Positions 42,020-52,965 of a stretch of 64,000 nt of DNA are shown in pieces. The position numbers and the translations under genes are program-made. The notes beneath the pieces are model-generated. The model was not told the origin of the DNA. It was given only the letters and a program-made list of their open reading frames with translations, and made no database searches. The DNA lies in NCBI RefSeq assembly GCF_947495735.1, contig NZ_CANMAA010000003.1:62001-126000 (forward strand), read 5' to 3'. This DNA is from an uncultured Pseudokineococcus sp. GTDB lineage: Bacteria; Actinomycetota; Actinomycetes; Actinomycetales; Quadrisphaeraceae. Position 1 is the stretch's first letter. Every line of letters begins with the position of its first letter.

Positions 42020-43308
42020 GGGGCACCGGCGGCGGGGAGCCAGCCCGGCGGTGCTGTGGCGGCTGCCGCGACGCGGGCGGGCGCTCCACCCGCCGGGTCG
42101 GCTGCCCGCGCGGGCCGGGGACCCGTCGGCGCGCGGCCCGGCGGGGGCAGCAGGTGCTCGAGGAGCTCGGCCGCGCGGAGGAGCCCCCCGCCGGAGCGCT
42201 CGCGCGAGAGCAGGGCGCCCTCGGCGGCGCGCGCGGCGAGCGCGGGGTCGTGCGGCACGACGCCGGCGAGCGGGTGCCCGAGCGCCTCGGCCACCTCGTG
42301 CGGCCGCAGGCGCCCCGTCGGGCGCGGCCCCGCGCGGACGACCACCCGCACGTCCGTCGGGGACGTGCCCCGGGCGAGGTCCTCCAGCTGGCGGGACGCG
42401 GCGACGGCGGCGGGCACCTCGGCGGGCACGACGAGCAGGAGCGGCGCGCACGCCCGCAGCAGGTGCTCGGCCCCGCGGGCGCCGCGGGGCAGGTCGAGGA
42501 CGACGACGTCGTGGGAGCGGCGCGCAGCGGCGACGACCGCCGCCGAGGCGGGCGGAGGGACGTCGTGGCGCGCCAGGGCCCCCCGCCCCCTGGCCAGGAC
42601 GTCGACGCCGCCGCGCCGCGGCAGCGAGGCCTCCAGCACGTCGGGCCGCAGCGACCCGCGCACCCCGCGCAGGTCCTCCCACCGCAGGCCCGCCTCGTCC
42701 TCCAGACCCAGCAGGAGGTCGGCGCCGCAGCCGAGGGGGTCGAGGTCGGCGAGGAGCACGCGCGGCCCGGCGCCCGAGCGGGGAGCCCGACGGGTGGCGG
42801 CGCCGGCCAGGCACGCGGCGAGGACGGAGGCCCCCGCACCGCCGCAGCCCCCCAGCACCCCGAGCACCAGGGCGTCGGCAGGACGCGGGTCGGCCGCCTC
42901 GAGCAGCGCCTCGACGAGGGCGTCCTCGTCGTCGGGGAGCAGGAGCACCGCGGACGCGCCGGACTCCAGGGCGGCCCGCCACAGGCCCTCGGGGACGTCG
43001 ACCCCCGTCAGGGCGAGGCGCCGGCACCCGGGCGCCGGGGGCGGCGCGCCGGCGCCCGGGAGCACCGAGGCGTCCCACAGCTCGAGCGCGCCGGCGGGCG
43101 TCGCGCCGCCGGGTCCGCGCGGGTCCAGCACCTCGAGCGGCGCGCCGGCGGCCGCGGCGCAGCGCCGCACCTGCTCCTCCACCCAGGCCGAGGACGAGAC
43201 GAGGACGACCCTCCCCGCCGGACCGCCGCCGGCGACGTCCCCGGTGGTCCCCGCGGGAGTGCTCCCGGTGCCCCCGGCATGGCCTCGTGCGCGGCCGCTC
43301 GTGCCCAC
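42016..43308 (-). CDS. ssd: Ssd/CpaE-like MinD-family protein
   Basis: 430-residue MinD/ParA-like protein that starts the actinobacterial tad operon; the mycobacterial relative Rv3660c affects septum placement. An N-terminal receiver-like region precedes the ATPase-like domain with LVLGVLGGCGGAGASVLAAC (a deviant Walker A with no Lys, as is usual in this group), VLLADLDPLGCGADLLLGLE and HDVVVLDLPRG. GTG at 43308 is supported by GGAGGGAG upstream. It likely places the pilus machine or links it to division. Confidence 0.87.
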   Translation of the reverse strand: MGTSGRARGHAGGTGSTPAGTTGDVAGGGPAGRVVLVSSSAWVEEQVRRCAAAAGAPLEVLDPRGPGGATPAGALELWDASVLPGAGAPPPAPGCRRLALTGVDVPEGLWRAALESGASAVLLLPDDEDALVEALLEAADPRPADALVLGVLGGCGGAGASVLAACLAGAATRRAPRSGAGPRVLLADLDPLGCGADLLLGLEDEAGLRWEDLRGVRGSLRPDVLEASLPRRGGVDVLARGRGALARHDVPPPASAAVVAAARRSHDVVVLDLPRGARGAEHLLRACAPLLLVVPAEVPAAVAASRQLEDLARGTSPTDVRVVVRAGPRPTGRLRPHEVAEALGHPLAGVVPHDPALAARAAEGALLSRERSGGGLLRAAELLEHLLPPPGRAPTGPRPARAADPAGGAPARVAAAATAPPGWLPAAGAP

Positions 43309-43527
43309 GGCGCTCCCTCCGGCCGCGCACCCTGCGCCGCCGGGAGAGCCCACCGCGCCCGACCGCCCCGGCGCCGCGGGCGACCGCCGCCTGGGGACGG
43401 ACGACGGCGGGGCGGGGGCTGTGCGCACCGTCGGGACACCCCCGCGAGCCGGCCTCCGGGACCCGGGGCGACCAGCCCGTGCGGGTGGTGACGAGCGCTC
43501 CGGCACGCCCGCGCCGCAGTCGCCTCC

Positions 43528-43533
43528 TACGGT
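43528..43533 (+). promoter_or_regulatory. Leaderless -10 box (TACGGT) of the HAD gene
   Basis: TACGGT followed by GGGGGC (6 bases) and the GTG at 43540. In the 231-base divergent gap with ssd, where no other gene is seen. Confidence 0.45.
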
Positions 43534-43539
43534 GGGGGC

Positions 43540-44313
43540 GTGGAGGCGACGCCGCACCGACGCCGCGTGGCGCTGTTCGACGTGGACCGCACCCTCGTCT
43601 CCCGCTCGAGCGTCCTGGCCCTCGCGGGGCCGCTGCACGCCGCCGGCCTGCTGCCCGTGCGGGCGCTGGCCCGCGCGCTGCGGGAGCAGGTGGCCTTCTC
43701 CCTCGGCGGCGCGGACCACACGCGCATGGAGCGCGGCCGGGACCTGCTCGCGGCCCAGGTCGTCGGGTGGGAGGTCAGCGTCGTCAGCGACGTCGTGGAG
43801 CGAGCCCTCCACACCCACCTCGCGCCGCTGCTGTTCGCGGAGGCGCGCGCGCTGGTGCGCGAGCACCAGCGCCGCGGCGACGCGGTCGCCCTCGTCACGA
43901 GCGCGGCGGCCGAGGTCGCCGAGCCCCTGGGGCGCCTGCTGGGGGCCGACCACGTGCTGGCCTCGCGGATGGCGGTGGAGAGCGGCCGGTGGACCGGGCT
44001 GCTCGACGTCTACGCCTACGGCGAGGGCAAGGCGGTGCTCGCGCGCGAGCTCGCCGACGAGCACGGCTACGACCTCGCCGCGAGCGCCGCCTACTCCGAC
44101 TCGGTGACCGACCTGCCCCTGCTCGAGCTGGTCGGGCGCCCGCACGCCGTCAACCCCGACCGCGCCCTGCGCCGGGTGGCGCGCGGGCGCGGCTGGCCCG
44201 TGCTGCGCTTCCGCGCCCCGTCCCGCCGCGGGCCCCGCTCCCGGCGACGACCGGACGGCGCCCCGGTGGCGGGGACGACCGGCCGGGACGGCCCCGCGCG
44301 GGACGCCGCGTGA
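43540..44313 (+). CDS. HAD-IB family phosphatase (SerB-like)
   Basis: 257-residue HAD hydrolase; relatives are often called phosphoserine phosphatase or CicA-like. Motif I is ALFDVDRTLVSRSS (nucleophile and acid Asp), motif II VALVTSAAAEVAEPL, motif III Lys in GEGKAVLAREL and motif IV AYSDSVTDLPLLELVG. The Arg-rich tail is disordered. From memory the gene beside ssd in mycobacteria (Rv3661) is the same. It heads a plus-strand operon, overlapping the next gene by GTGA. Substrate unknown. Confidence 0.87.
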   Translation: MEATPHRRRVALFDVDRTLVSRSSVLALAGPLHAAGLLPVRALARALREQVAFSLGGADHTRMERGRDLLAAQVVGWEVSVVSDVVERALHTHLAPLLFAEARALVREHQRRGDAVALVTSAAAEVAEPLGRLLGADHVLASRMAVESGRWTGLLDVYAYGEGKAVLARELADEHGYDLAASAAYSDSVTDLPLLELVGRPHAVNPDRALRRVARGRGWPVLRFRAPSRRGPRSRRRPDGAPVAGTTGRDGPARDAA

Positions 44314-45440
44314 GCCGCGACGAGCTGGGGGGCTCGCCGTGGTCCGCGGCGCCGAGGGCCGCGCCCCGGTGGCGTCCGGACCCGCGGGACGCCGACCGGC
44401 TGGACCCGACGCAGCAGGACCCGACGCAGCAGAGCCAGGCGCAGCAGGACCGGACGCCGGGGTTCCCGGCGCGCCCCGCGGGGGCGCCGGACGACGTCCA
44501 CGACGACCTGGACGCGCCACCGCCGGGCACCACGGCCGAGCGCGCCCAGGACGGCGCCCCGGGCTCCCCGGGGCGGGGGCGCCGCGTCGGGGCGCTGCTG
44601 CTGGCGGCGGGTCTCGGCGCCGGCGGGGCGCTCCTGGCCGTCCGCGGGTCGGACGCCGACGGCGCGGCGCTCGTCTCGCTGGGCTCCTACCCCAGCTCCT
44701 ACTCCGCGGCGTGGGCCGAGGAGGATGAGCTCTCCCTCACGGTGGTCGTGGGCAACACCGGCGAGGAGGACCTGGTGGTCCTCGCCGGAGGCGTCCGCAC
44801 CGCCGAGGGGGACGCCGTCGGCGAGCTGGAGCCCTCGGGCTTCGCGGCGCCCCGGGAGACCGGGGAGGGCGTCGCCGACCTCCCCTCCGGCGGCACGGCC
44901 GTGCTGGGGCTGACGGTGGGCGGCTCGTGCGAGGACCCGCCGGCGTGGGACCCGTGGCTGAGGGTGCGGACCCCGTCCGGCGACACGGCCGACGTCGCCG
45001 TGGCGGTCCTCGAGGACGCCGAGTCCGCCCGGTTCGAGGGCTTCGAGGACGCGTGCACCTTCTCCCTCGACGACCAGCCGTTCACCCCCTCCGTCGTCGG
45101 GCAGCGCGGCAGCGACGAGGGCCTGGTGCTGGCGGTGCGCAACGACACCGAGTCCCCCTACGGCGTGGAGGTGCTCTCGGGCGGCGTGGCCGGCCTCGAG
45201 CTCGTCGACGCGGACGTGGTGCTCGAGCCGTCGAGCACGACCGACGTCGCGGTGCGCGTCGCACCGCGCAGCTGCGAGAGCGCCCTCGAGGCGCCCGACC
45301 TCGTCACGGACGTGGCGATCCGGGCGACGCGCTCGGGGGACGGCCAGGGCGCCAGCACCGTCCGGCTCGACCTGGACGTCTTCACCGCGGGCAGCGCCGT
45401 CGGCGTCGGCGTCGGCCGGGCCTGCGCGGCGGGGGCCTGA
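44310..45440 (+). CDS. Membrane-anchored exported protein, unknown function
   Basis: 376 residues, no family recognised. A disordered cytoplasmic segment (about 1-85) contains a Gln/Asp-rich repeat (DPTQQDPTQQSQAQQD). One membrane helix follows (GALLLAAGLGAGGALLAV). The exported part of about 270 residues is acidic and beta-rich with two similar halves (SLTVVVGNTGEEDLVVLAGG and GLVLAVRNDTESPYGVEVLSGG) and five Cys. It looks like two Ig-like domains. Coupled by GTGA overlap to the HAD gene and 5 bases before the EEP gene. Confidence 0.7.
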   Translation: MSRDELGGSPWSAAPRAAPRWRPDPRDADRLDPTQQDPTQQSQAQQDRTPGFPARPAGAPDDVHDDLDAPPPGTTAERAQDGAPGSPGRGRRVGALLLAAGLGAGGALLAVRGSDADGAALVSLGSYPSSYSAAWAEEDELSLTVVVGNTGEEDLVVLAGGVRTAEGDAVGELEPSGFAAPRETGEGVADLPSGGTAVLGLTVGGSCEDPPAWDPWLRVRTPSGDTADVAVAVLEDAESARFEGFEDACTFSLDDQPFTPSVVGQRGSDEGLVLAVRNDTESPYGVEVLSGGVAGLELVDADVVLEPSSTTDVAVRVAPRSCESALEAPDLVTDVAIRATRSGDGQGASTVRLDLDVFTAGSAVGVGVGRACAAGA

Positions 45441-45445
45441 CGCGC

Positions 45446-46480
45446 GTGCTCGTCGGCCTCCTGGTCGTGGTGCTCGGCGCTGCGGCCACCACGACGCGCT
45501 GGTGGGACGTCGACCCGGCTCGGCGCGCCGCCCCGCTGGTGGTGCGCGTGCAGGCGCTCGTCCCCCTCGTCGGCCCGGCGGCCCTCGTCGTCCTCGCGCA
45601 GGCGCTGGTGGCCGGTGCGGGGTGGACGGCCGCCGCCGCGGGGGCCCTGGTCGCCGTCCACGCGGGACTGGCGCTGCCGGGGTGGTGGGTGGCCGGCGCG
45701 CAGCCCGCGGGAGCGGCCCCGGGACCGGCGGGGCCCCGGGTGCGGGTGCTCGCGCTGAACACCTGGTACGGGCGGGCGGACGCCGCCGCGGCGGCCGCGC
45801 TGGTGCGCCGGCTGCGGCCGGACGTGCTGGCGCTCGTCGAGGTCTCCCCCGCCGCCCTCGAGCGCCTGGAGCGCGCCGGGGCCACCGACGAGCTGCCGCA
45901 CCGCGCGGGCCGCGCCGCCGACGACGGCGTCGGCACGCTCGTCCTCTCGCGCTGGCCGGTCGCCGCGCGCGACGACGACCGCCTGGGCTCGCTGCCGGCG
46001 CGCGGCACCGCCGACCCGGCCGGGGGCGCCGACCGCACGAGCGACAACCCGCTCGTCGAGGTCGCCCCGCCGGGCGGCCCGCCGCTGCTGGTGCGCGCCG
46101 TCCACCCCTACTACCCGGCGCTCGACGACGTCGCCCCGTGGCGGCGCCAGCTGCGCTCCCTGGACCGCTGGGCCCGCGAGCAGGCGGCGGCCCGCCCGGA
46201 CGTCCCCCTCGTGGTGCTCGGCGACCTCAACGCCACGGCCGACCACCCCGCGCTGCGCCGGCTGCTCGCGCCGCAGGGCCCCCTGGCCCTCACCTCGCGC
46301 TCCTCGGGCCGCGGGCGCCCCCGCACCTGGCCCGACGTGGGACCGATGAGCGCCGTCCTCGCCCTCGACCACGTGCTCGTGCGCGGCGTCGTGGTGCGCG
46401 CGTCGGGGACCGCGTCGCTGCCGGGGACCGACCACGCCGCTGCGTGGGCCGACCTGGAGCTGCCTCCCGCCGCCCCGTGA
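45446..46480 (+). CDS. Membrane-anchored endonuclease/exonuclease/phosphatase family protein
   Basis: 344 residues. Three N-terminal hydrophobic helices are followed by an EEP (DNase I-like) domain: RVLALNTWYGRADAAA, VLALVEVS (catalytic Glu), VHPYYP, VVLGDLNATADHP (metal Asp/Asn), LALDHVLVRG and LPGTDHAA (catalytic Asp-His). All key residues are present, so it is probably an active extracytoplasmic phosphodiesterase or nuclease. GTG at 45446 starts 5 bases after the previous stop. The substrate could be lipid, nucleotide or DNA. Confidence 0.87.
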   Translation: MLVGLLVVVLGAAATTTRWWDVDPARRAAPLVVRVQALVPLVGPAALVVLAQALVAGAGWTAAAAGALVAVHAGLALPGWWVAGAQPAGAAPGPAGPRVRVLALNTWYGRADAAAAAALVRRLRPDVLALVEVSPAALERLERAGATDELPHRAGRAADDGVGTLVLSRWPVAARDDDRLGSLPARGTADPAGGADRTSDNPLVEVAPPGGPPLLVRAVHPYYPALDDVAPWRRQLRSLDRWAREQAAARPDVPLVVLGDLNATADHPALRRLLAPQGPLALTSRSSGRGRPRTWPDVGPMSAVLALDHVLVRGVVVRASGTASLPGTDHAAAWADLELPPAAP

Positions 46481-46523
46481 GGCCGGCCCTCGTCACGGTC
46501 CGGCCCCACCCCGGTTCGGGACG

Positions 46524-47684
46524 TCAGGTCTCGACGCAGCGCCGGACCTCCGACGTGCGCAGCCGGTCGACCGCCGCGCGGCGGGCGACGTCCTGGCGCC
46601 GCCGCTCCTCGCCCGGCGTCCGACGCGCCGTGCCCTCGTACCCCGGCACCTCCCACGGCTCCGGGGCCGGGGGCCCGGGGAGCCCGCCCAGGGCGGCGTC
46701 GTAGCCGTGCCCGACGGCGTCGGCCCGCCGGGCCGCGTCCGCGCCACGCCGCGCCAGGAGCCGGGGGACGGCGCCGGCCCCGAGGCTCGCGCCCGCGAGC
46801 CCGAGGTGCTCCAGGGCCCGCCCGCCGTCCTCGGCGACGACCAGCGAGAGCCCGGCGTAGCCCAGCTCGCTGCCCGCGCCGAGCACCCTGCTGGCCACCT
46901 GCGCCGGCGGCGGGGGCGCCAGGGCGGTGACGCCGGCGAGCGCGGCCGCCCCGTCGGAGGCGGCCGCGATGCGCCCGGCCCGCTGGTGCACGGCCTCCGC
47001 GAGGAGGTCCTCCCCCACCCCTCGCTCCAGCACCACGTCGAGGTCGCGCCGCGGACGGACCCATCCGCCGTCGAGCGACGCCGGGCTGCGCACCAGCCCC
47101 GTCCACGGTGCCCGCAGCCCGTCGTCCACGGCGGACGCCGCCCTGCGCGCCGCCGCCGCGCCCCGCTCGGCGTGCTCGAGGTGCAGGCGCTGCGCCTCGG
47201 CCTCCACGGCCACCTGCCCCGCCGCGGCGCCCTCGAGCAGGTCGCGCGCCCGCGCGTGGGCCGTCGTCCCCGGCAGCCGCCCGCGGACGACGTCCTCGCC
47301 CGCGACCGAGCGCGCCACCAGCGCGGCGGCCAGCGACGCCTCGCCCACGGCGTCGCGGGCGAGCACCATGCGGCGCTCCACGTCGTCGGCGCGCGCCTGC
47401 AGGCGCGCGAGCGTCCCGGCCCACTCCTCGACGACGGCCGCGAAGGCCTCCACGGACCCGGCGACGAGGCGCAGGCACGTGGGCAGCGCCTCCACGCGCG
47501 CGCGGTGCTGCGCGGCTGCCGCGCCCCGCCACGCCGGCGCGTCCGCGCGGGCGTCCTCCTCGCCACGGCGCAGCGCCCGCGCCACGACGCGGAGGTCGTC
47601 GGCGACGGCCCGCGCGCCCGCGACGTCCCCCGGGCACGGGTCCCAGCCGAGCGCGGGCAGGTGCCGCCCGCCCGCCCCGCTCAT
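46524..47684 (-). CDS. WXG100/LXG-like putative type VII secretion protein
   Basis: 386 residues, mainly helical and Ala/Arg/Glu-rich. The N-terminal region has the WXG layout: a helix, the turn APAWRG at residues 50-54, then a second long helix (LRLVAGSVEAFAAVVEEWAG). A long middle coiled-coil region and a C-terminal part follow (EPWEVPGYEGTARRTPGEER). ATG at 47684 overlaps the stop of the EspC-like gene. No toxin domain is identified. No EccC ATPase or other secretion gene is in the window, so assignment rests on the N-terminal pattern and its partner. Confidence 0.6.
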   Translation of the reverse strand: MSGAGGRHLPALGWDPCPGDVAGARAVADDLRVVARALRRGEEDARADAPAWRGAAAAQHRARVEALPTCLRLVAGSVEAFAAVVEEWAGTLARLQARADDVERRMVLARDAVGEASLAAALVARSVAGEDVVRGRLPGTTAHARARDLLEGAAAGQVAVEAEAQRLHLEHAERGAAAARRAASAVDDGLRAPWTGLVRSPASLDGGWVRPRRDLDVVLERGVGEDLLAEAVHQRAGRIAAASDGAAALAGVTALAPPPPAQVASRVLGAGSELGYAGLSLVVAEDGGRALEHLGLAGASLGAGAVPRLLARRGADAARRADAVGHGYDAALGGLPGPPAPEPWEVPGYEGTARRTPGEERRRQDVARRAAVDRLRTSEVRRCVET

Positions 47685-48172
47685 CGGCCCGCCCCGGTGA
47701 CGGTCGGGTCGGCCGCGACGGCCACCGCGGGGACGGGCGGCCCCGGCGCGGGAGCCGCCGGGGGGACGGGCGGCCCCGGCGCGGGAGCCGCCGGGGGGAC
47801 GGGCGGGCCGAGGACCGGGGGCGCGGGCGCGAGGACGGCGGGCGGCGCCCCCGCCACGTCGCCGCCCGGGGCGGCGACGGCCTCGCCCGCCCGGGCGACC
47901 AGGCGCTGGGCGCCGGCCTCGCACTCGGCGTAGGCCGCGGCCGCCGTCCCGAGGTCGCGCGCCGCGACGTGGGCCAGGAGCCGCAGCGACGCGACGTGGC
48001 CCAGCCAGTCCTCCTGCGCCCGCTCGACGGCCTCGACCATGCTCCGGTCCCCCAGGGCGAGCGCGTCCCCCGCCGCCGTGCGCGCCGCCGCGGACTCCAG
48101 CTGCGCGGCCAGGTCCTCCAGCCGGGCTCGCACGCGCGCCAGGTCCGCCGTGTCGACCGCCAGGTCAGCCAC
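47681..48172 (-). CDS. EspC/DUF2580-like putative type VII secretion protein
   Basis: 163 residues. The N-terminal 95 match the EspC-like pattern: LAVDTADLARVRARLEDLAA, a linker, EDWLGHVASLRLLAHVAARD, then AAAAYAECEAGAQRLV, where Y-A-E-C-E fits the YxxxD/E secretion signal. The C-terminal tail is Pro-rich with tandem GPPVPPAAPAP repeats. GTG at 48172 has GGGAGGGAG upstream. It is first in a two-gene unit with the WXG-like gene, as paired substrates usually are. Confidence 0.65.
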   Translation of the reverse strand: MADLAVDTADLARVRARLEDLAAQLESAAARTAAGDALALGDRSMVEAVERAQEDWLGHVASLRLLAHVAARDLGTAAAAYAECEAGAQRLVARAGEAVAAPGGDVAGAPPAVLAPAPPVLGPPVPPAAPAPGPPVPPAAPAPGPPVPAVAVAADPTVTGAGR

Positions 48173-48484
48173 GCCCGCTCCCTCCCGGCCGCTCCCGGCC
48201 GCCCCGCCCTCGACCGGCGACGTCCCGGCCGCGCCCGGTGCCCGGACGCCGCGGCGACGCTAGGGCGGTCTCGGCGCGCGCGCCGGGAGCCTGTGGACGA
48301 CGGCGTCGGTCGAGGAGGCGGCTCCCGCGGGCGGCGCGGGGCGAGGGGCCCGCGGGACGCCGCACGACACCTCTGGGGACGGAGCGTGACCGAGGCGCCC
48401 GTGTGTGGCACCCTCCGACCGTCCCGGGCTGGTGGAGCCCGGCCGCGACGCCCGGCACCGCCGCCGGGCCCGAGGAGGCTTCCC
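48173..48484. other. Divergent promoter region
   Basis: 312 bases between the EspC-like gene (minus) and the DUF485 gene (plus). No gene seen. Presumed promoters for both units; no convincing -35/-10 pair or Crp site could be picked out by eye. Confidence 0.45.
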
Positions 48485-48946
48485 GTGCCCCGACCCGACC
48501 CCGCGCGCCCGCACGACGACAGCACGGGGGCGCACGTCCCCGGCAGCGCACCAGACCCCCGCTCCTCCGACCGCAGCGCCACCTCCGGGAGCGCCGCGGG
48601 CAGGACCGCCGGCAGCACCCCCTCGAGCCCCTCCGGGCTGGCCACCGCCGAGGACGTGCGCGAGACCCCCGAGTTCGCCGAGCTCCAGCGCACCTTCCGG
48701 CGCTTCATCTTCCCCATGGCCGCGCTGTTCCTGGCCTGGTACGCCCTCTACGTGCTGCTCGCGGCTCTCGCCCCGGAGTTCATGGCGCAGCGGCTGGGCG
48801 GCAGCACCATCACCGTCGGGCTGGTCCTCGGCCTGGGCCAGTTCGTCTCGACCTTCGCGATCACGATGGTCTACCGCTCCTGGGCCGACCGGACCTACGA
48901 CCCGCAGGCCACCGCGCTGCGCGAGCGCATCGAGGGCGTGGCGTGA
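48485..48946 (+). CDS. DUF485 membrane protein (acetate permease companion)
   Basis: 153 residues. A disordered N-terminus precedes two membrane helices (FIFPMAALFLAWYALYVLLA and TVGLVLGLGQFVSTFAITMV) with FRRF and YRSWADR, the DUF485 signature. Such proteins (YjcH) almost always precede ActP, as here: the stop overlaps the ActP start. GTG at 48485 has GAGGAGG 7 bases upstream. Probably a small auxiliary subunit of the symporter. Confidence 0.88.
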   Translation: MPRPDPARPHDDSTGAHVPGSAPDPRSSDRSATSGSAAGRTAGSTPSSPSGLATAEDVRETPEFAELQRTFRRFIFPMAALFLAWYALYVLLAALAPEFMAQRLGGSTITVGLVLGLGQFVSTFAITMVYRSWADRTYDPQATALRERIEGVA

Positions 48947-50613
48947 GCGCCGCGACGGTCCTGGCGGCCGCACCCAGCGCGCTCGACGTCGGCTCCCCCG
49001 TCCTGAACATCACGATCTTCGTGGTCTTCGTCGTCGTGACGCTGGCGATCGTCCTGCGCGCCAGCAAGAGCACCAAGACGGCGGCCGACTACTACGCCGG
49101 CGGCCGCAGCTTCACCGGCCCGCAGAACGGCTTCGCCATCGCCGGCGACTACCTCTCGGCGGCCAGCTTCCTCGGCATCGCAGGAGCCATCGCCGTCTAC
49201 GGGTACGACGGCTTCCTGTACTCGATCGGCTTCCTCGTCGCGTGGCTCGTGGCCCTGCTGCTGGTGGCCGAGCTCCTGCGCAACACCGGCCGCTTCACGA
49301 TGGCCGATGTCCTCAGCTTCCGGCTGCGGCAGCGCCCCGTCCGCATGGCGGCGGCCCTGGCCACCCTGGCCGTCTGCTTCTTCTACCTCATCGCCCAGAT
49401 GGCGGGCGCCGGCGGCCTCGTCGCGCTCCTGCTCGGCATCGAGGGGCTGGTGGGCCAGTACGTCGTCGTGGCCGTCGTCGGCGTGATCATGATCGCCTAC
49501 GTGCTCATCGGCGGCATGAAGGGCACCACCTACGTCCAGATGGTCAAGGCGGTCCTGCTCATCGCCGGCGCCCTGGTCATGACCGTCTGGGTGCTCGCGC
49601 GCTTCGGCTTCAGCTTCACGGCCGTCCTGCAGGGCGCCATCGACACCTCCGCCGCGCAGGGCCTGGCCGACCCCGAGGCGCTGCTCGGCCCGGGGCTGCG
49701 CTACGGCTCGAGCGGCCTGACGCTGCTGGACTTCGGCTCCCTGTCGCTGGCGCTCGTGCTCGGGACCGCGGGCCTGCCGCACGTCCTCATGCGCTTCTAC
49801 ACGGTGCCCTCCGGCAAGGAGGCCCGCCGCAGCGTCGTGTGGGCCATCTGGCTCATCGGCATCTTCTACCTGCTGACCCTGGTGCTCGGGTACGGCGCGG
49901 CCGCCCTCGTCGGCCGCGAGGACATCCTCGCCGCGCCCGGCGGGGTCAACTCCGCGGCGCTCCTGCTCGCCTTCGAGCTGGGCGGGACGATCCTGCTGGG
50001 GCTGATCGCCGCGGTCGCCTTCGCGACGATCCTGGCCGTGGTCGCGGGCCTCGCCATCACCGCGGCGACGTCGTTCGCGCACGACGTCTACGCGAGCGTC
50101 CTCAAGAAGGGCACCGTCAGCCCCGACGGCGAGCTCAAGGTCGCCCGCCGCACGGTCGTCGTCATCGGCGTCGTGGCGATCTTCGGCGGCATGGCCGCGA
50201 TCGGGCAGAACGTGGCCTTCCTCGTGGCCCTGGCCTTCGCGGTCGCCGCCAGCGCCAACCTGCCGACGATCCTGTTCTCGCTCTTCTGGCGGCGCTTCAC
50301 CACCCGCGGCGCCCTGTGGAGCATGTACGGCGGGCTCATCAGCACCGTCGTGCTCATCGCCTCCTCCCCGGTCGTCAGCGGGCGGGTGGACCCGGTCACC
50401 GGCGCGAGCACCTCGATGATCCGGGACACCTCGATCGACTTCGCCTGGTTCCCCCTGGAGAACCCGGGCATCGTCTCCATCCCCCTGGCCTTCTTCCTCG
50501 GCTGGCTCGGCACGGTGACGAGCAAGCCGGAGGCCGACCACGACGCGAAGGCGGCCCAGATGGAGGTCCGCTCGTTCACGGGGGCGGGATCGGAGAAGGC
50601 CGTCCAGCACTGA
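48943..50613 (+). CDS. actP: Cation/acetate symporter
   Basis: 556-residue sodium:solute symporter that imports acetate and similar short acids. About 13 helices. Typical family segments include TAADYYAGGRSFTGPQNGFA, GDYLSAASFLGIAGAIAVYG, MKGTTYVQMVKAVLLI, GTAGLPHVLMRFYTVP and KVARRTVVVIGVVAI. The GTG start overlaps the DUF485 stop as GTGA. Lies upstream of acs, which activates the imported acetate, with a hairpin between them. Confidence 0.93.
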   Translation: MSAATVLAAAPSALDVGSPVLNITIFVVFVVVTLAIVLRASKSTKTAADYYAGGRSFTGPQNGFAIAGDYLSAASFLGIAGAIAVYGYDGFLYSIGFLVAWLVALLLVAELLRNTGRFTMADVLSFRLRQRPVRMAAALATLAVCFFYLIAQMAGAGGLVALLLGIEGLVGQYVVVAVVGVIMIAYVLIGGMKGTTYVQMVKAVLLIAGALVMTVWVLARFGFSFTAVLQGAIDTSAAQGLADPEALLGPGLRYGSSGLTLLDFGSLSLALVLGTAGLPHVLMRFYTVPSGKEARRSVVWAIWLIGIFYLLTLVLGYGAAALVGREDILAAPGGVNSAALLLAFELGGTILLGLIAAVAFATILAVVAGLAITAATSFAHDVYASVLKKGTVSPDGELKVARRTVVVIGVVAIFGGMAAIGQNVAFLVALAFAVAASANLPTILFSLFWRRFTTRGALWSMYGGLISTVVLIASSPVVSGRVDPVTGASTSMIRDTSIDFAWFPLENPGIVSIPLAFFLGWLGTVTSKPEADHDAKAAQMEVRSFTGAGSEKAVQH

Positions 50614-50647
50614 CGCACCACTGACCGCGCACGACCCGCAGCGCACC

Positions 50648-50687
50648 GCGGCCGCCGGCTCCTCCCCCGGGTGGGGTCGGCGGCCGC
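50648..50687 (+). terminator. Hairpin between actP and acs
   Basis: GCGGCCGCCG and CGGCGGCCGC form a 10-bp stem with an inner CCCC/GGGG element in the loop. It separates actP from acs, so acs may be partly transcribed on its own. Confidence 0.6.
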
Positions 50688-50727
50688 TACCGCGAGACCA
50701 CGCACCCGCTCGAGGAAGGACTCGGCC

Positions 50728-52737
<2,010 letters not shown>

Positions 52738-52747
52738 TCCCGCAGGG

Positions 52748-52792
52748 CCCGCAGGGCCGCTGGCCGCCGCGTGCGGGCAGCGGCCCTGCGGG
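52748..52792 (+). terminator. Terminator of acs
   Basis: CCCGCAGGGCCGCTG and CAGCGGCCCTGCGGG form a perfect 15-bp stem with a 15-base loop, 10 bases after the acs stop. Confidence 0.8.
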
Positions 52793-52834
52793 CGTCCGGG
52801 GGCCGCCTGACGCGCGAGCAGCGCCGGGTCTGCG

Positions 52835-52854
52835 TAGGCTCGCCGATCGATCGG
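52835..52854 (+). promoter_or_regulatory. Promoter and palindrome upstream of the holin-X-like gene
   Basis: TAGGCT (52835-52840) fits a -10 box, and the perfect palindrome CCGATCGATCGG (52843-52854) covers the predicted start of transcription, about 110 bases before the gene. It could be an operator. Confidence 0.35.
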
Positions 52855-52965
52855 TGATCACGGGCCCCGCGCCAGCGAGCCACCGGCGGAGGGCACCACC
52901 GGCCCGCCCCGCACGGCCCCGACGGGGCCGGCGGACCACAGCACGACGACAGCGGGAGATGCGCA

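Noticed and set aside
38664-45440. A 2258-codon plus-strand frame across the tad genes
   Set aside because: Only its last part (44310-45440) is a plausible gene with a matching start; the rest is antisense to tadA, tadB, tadC and ssd.
48173-48484. Crp binding site upstream of the DUF485-actP unit
   Set aside because: I looked for TGTGA-N6-TCACA and found only partial half-sites (GTGTGTGGCAC); not enough to call.
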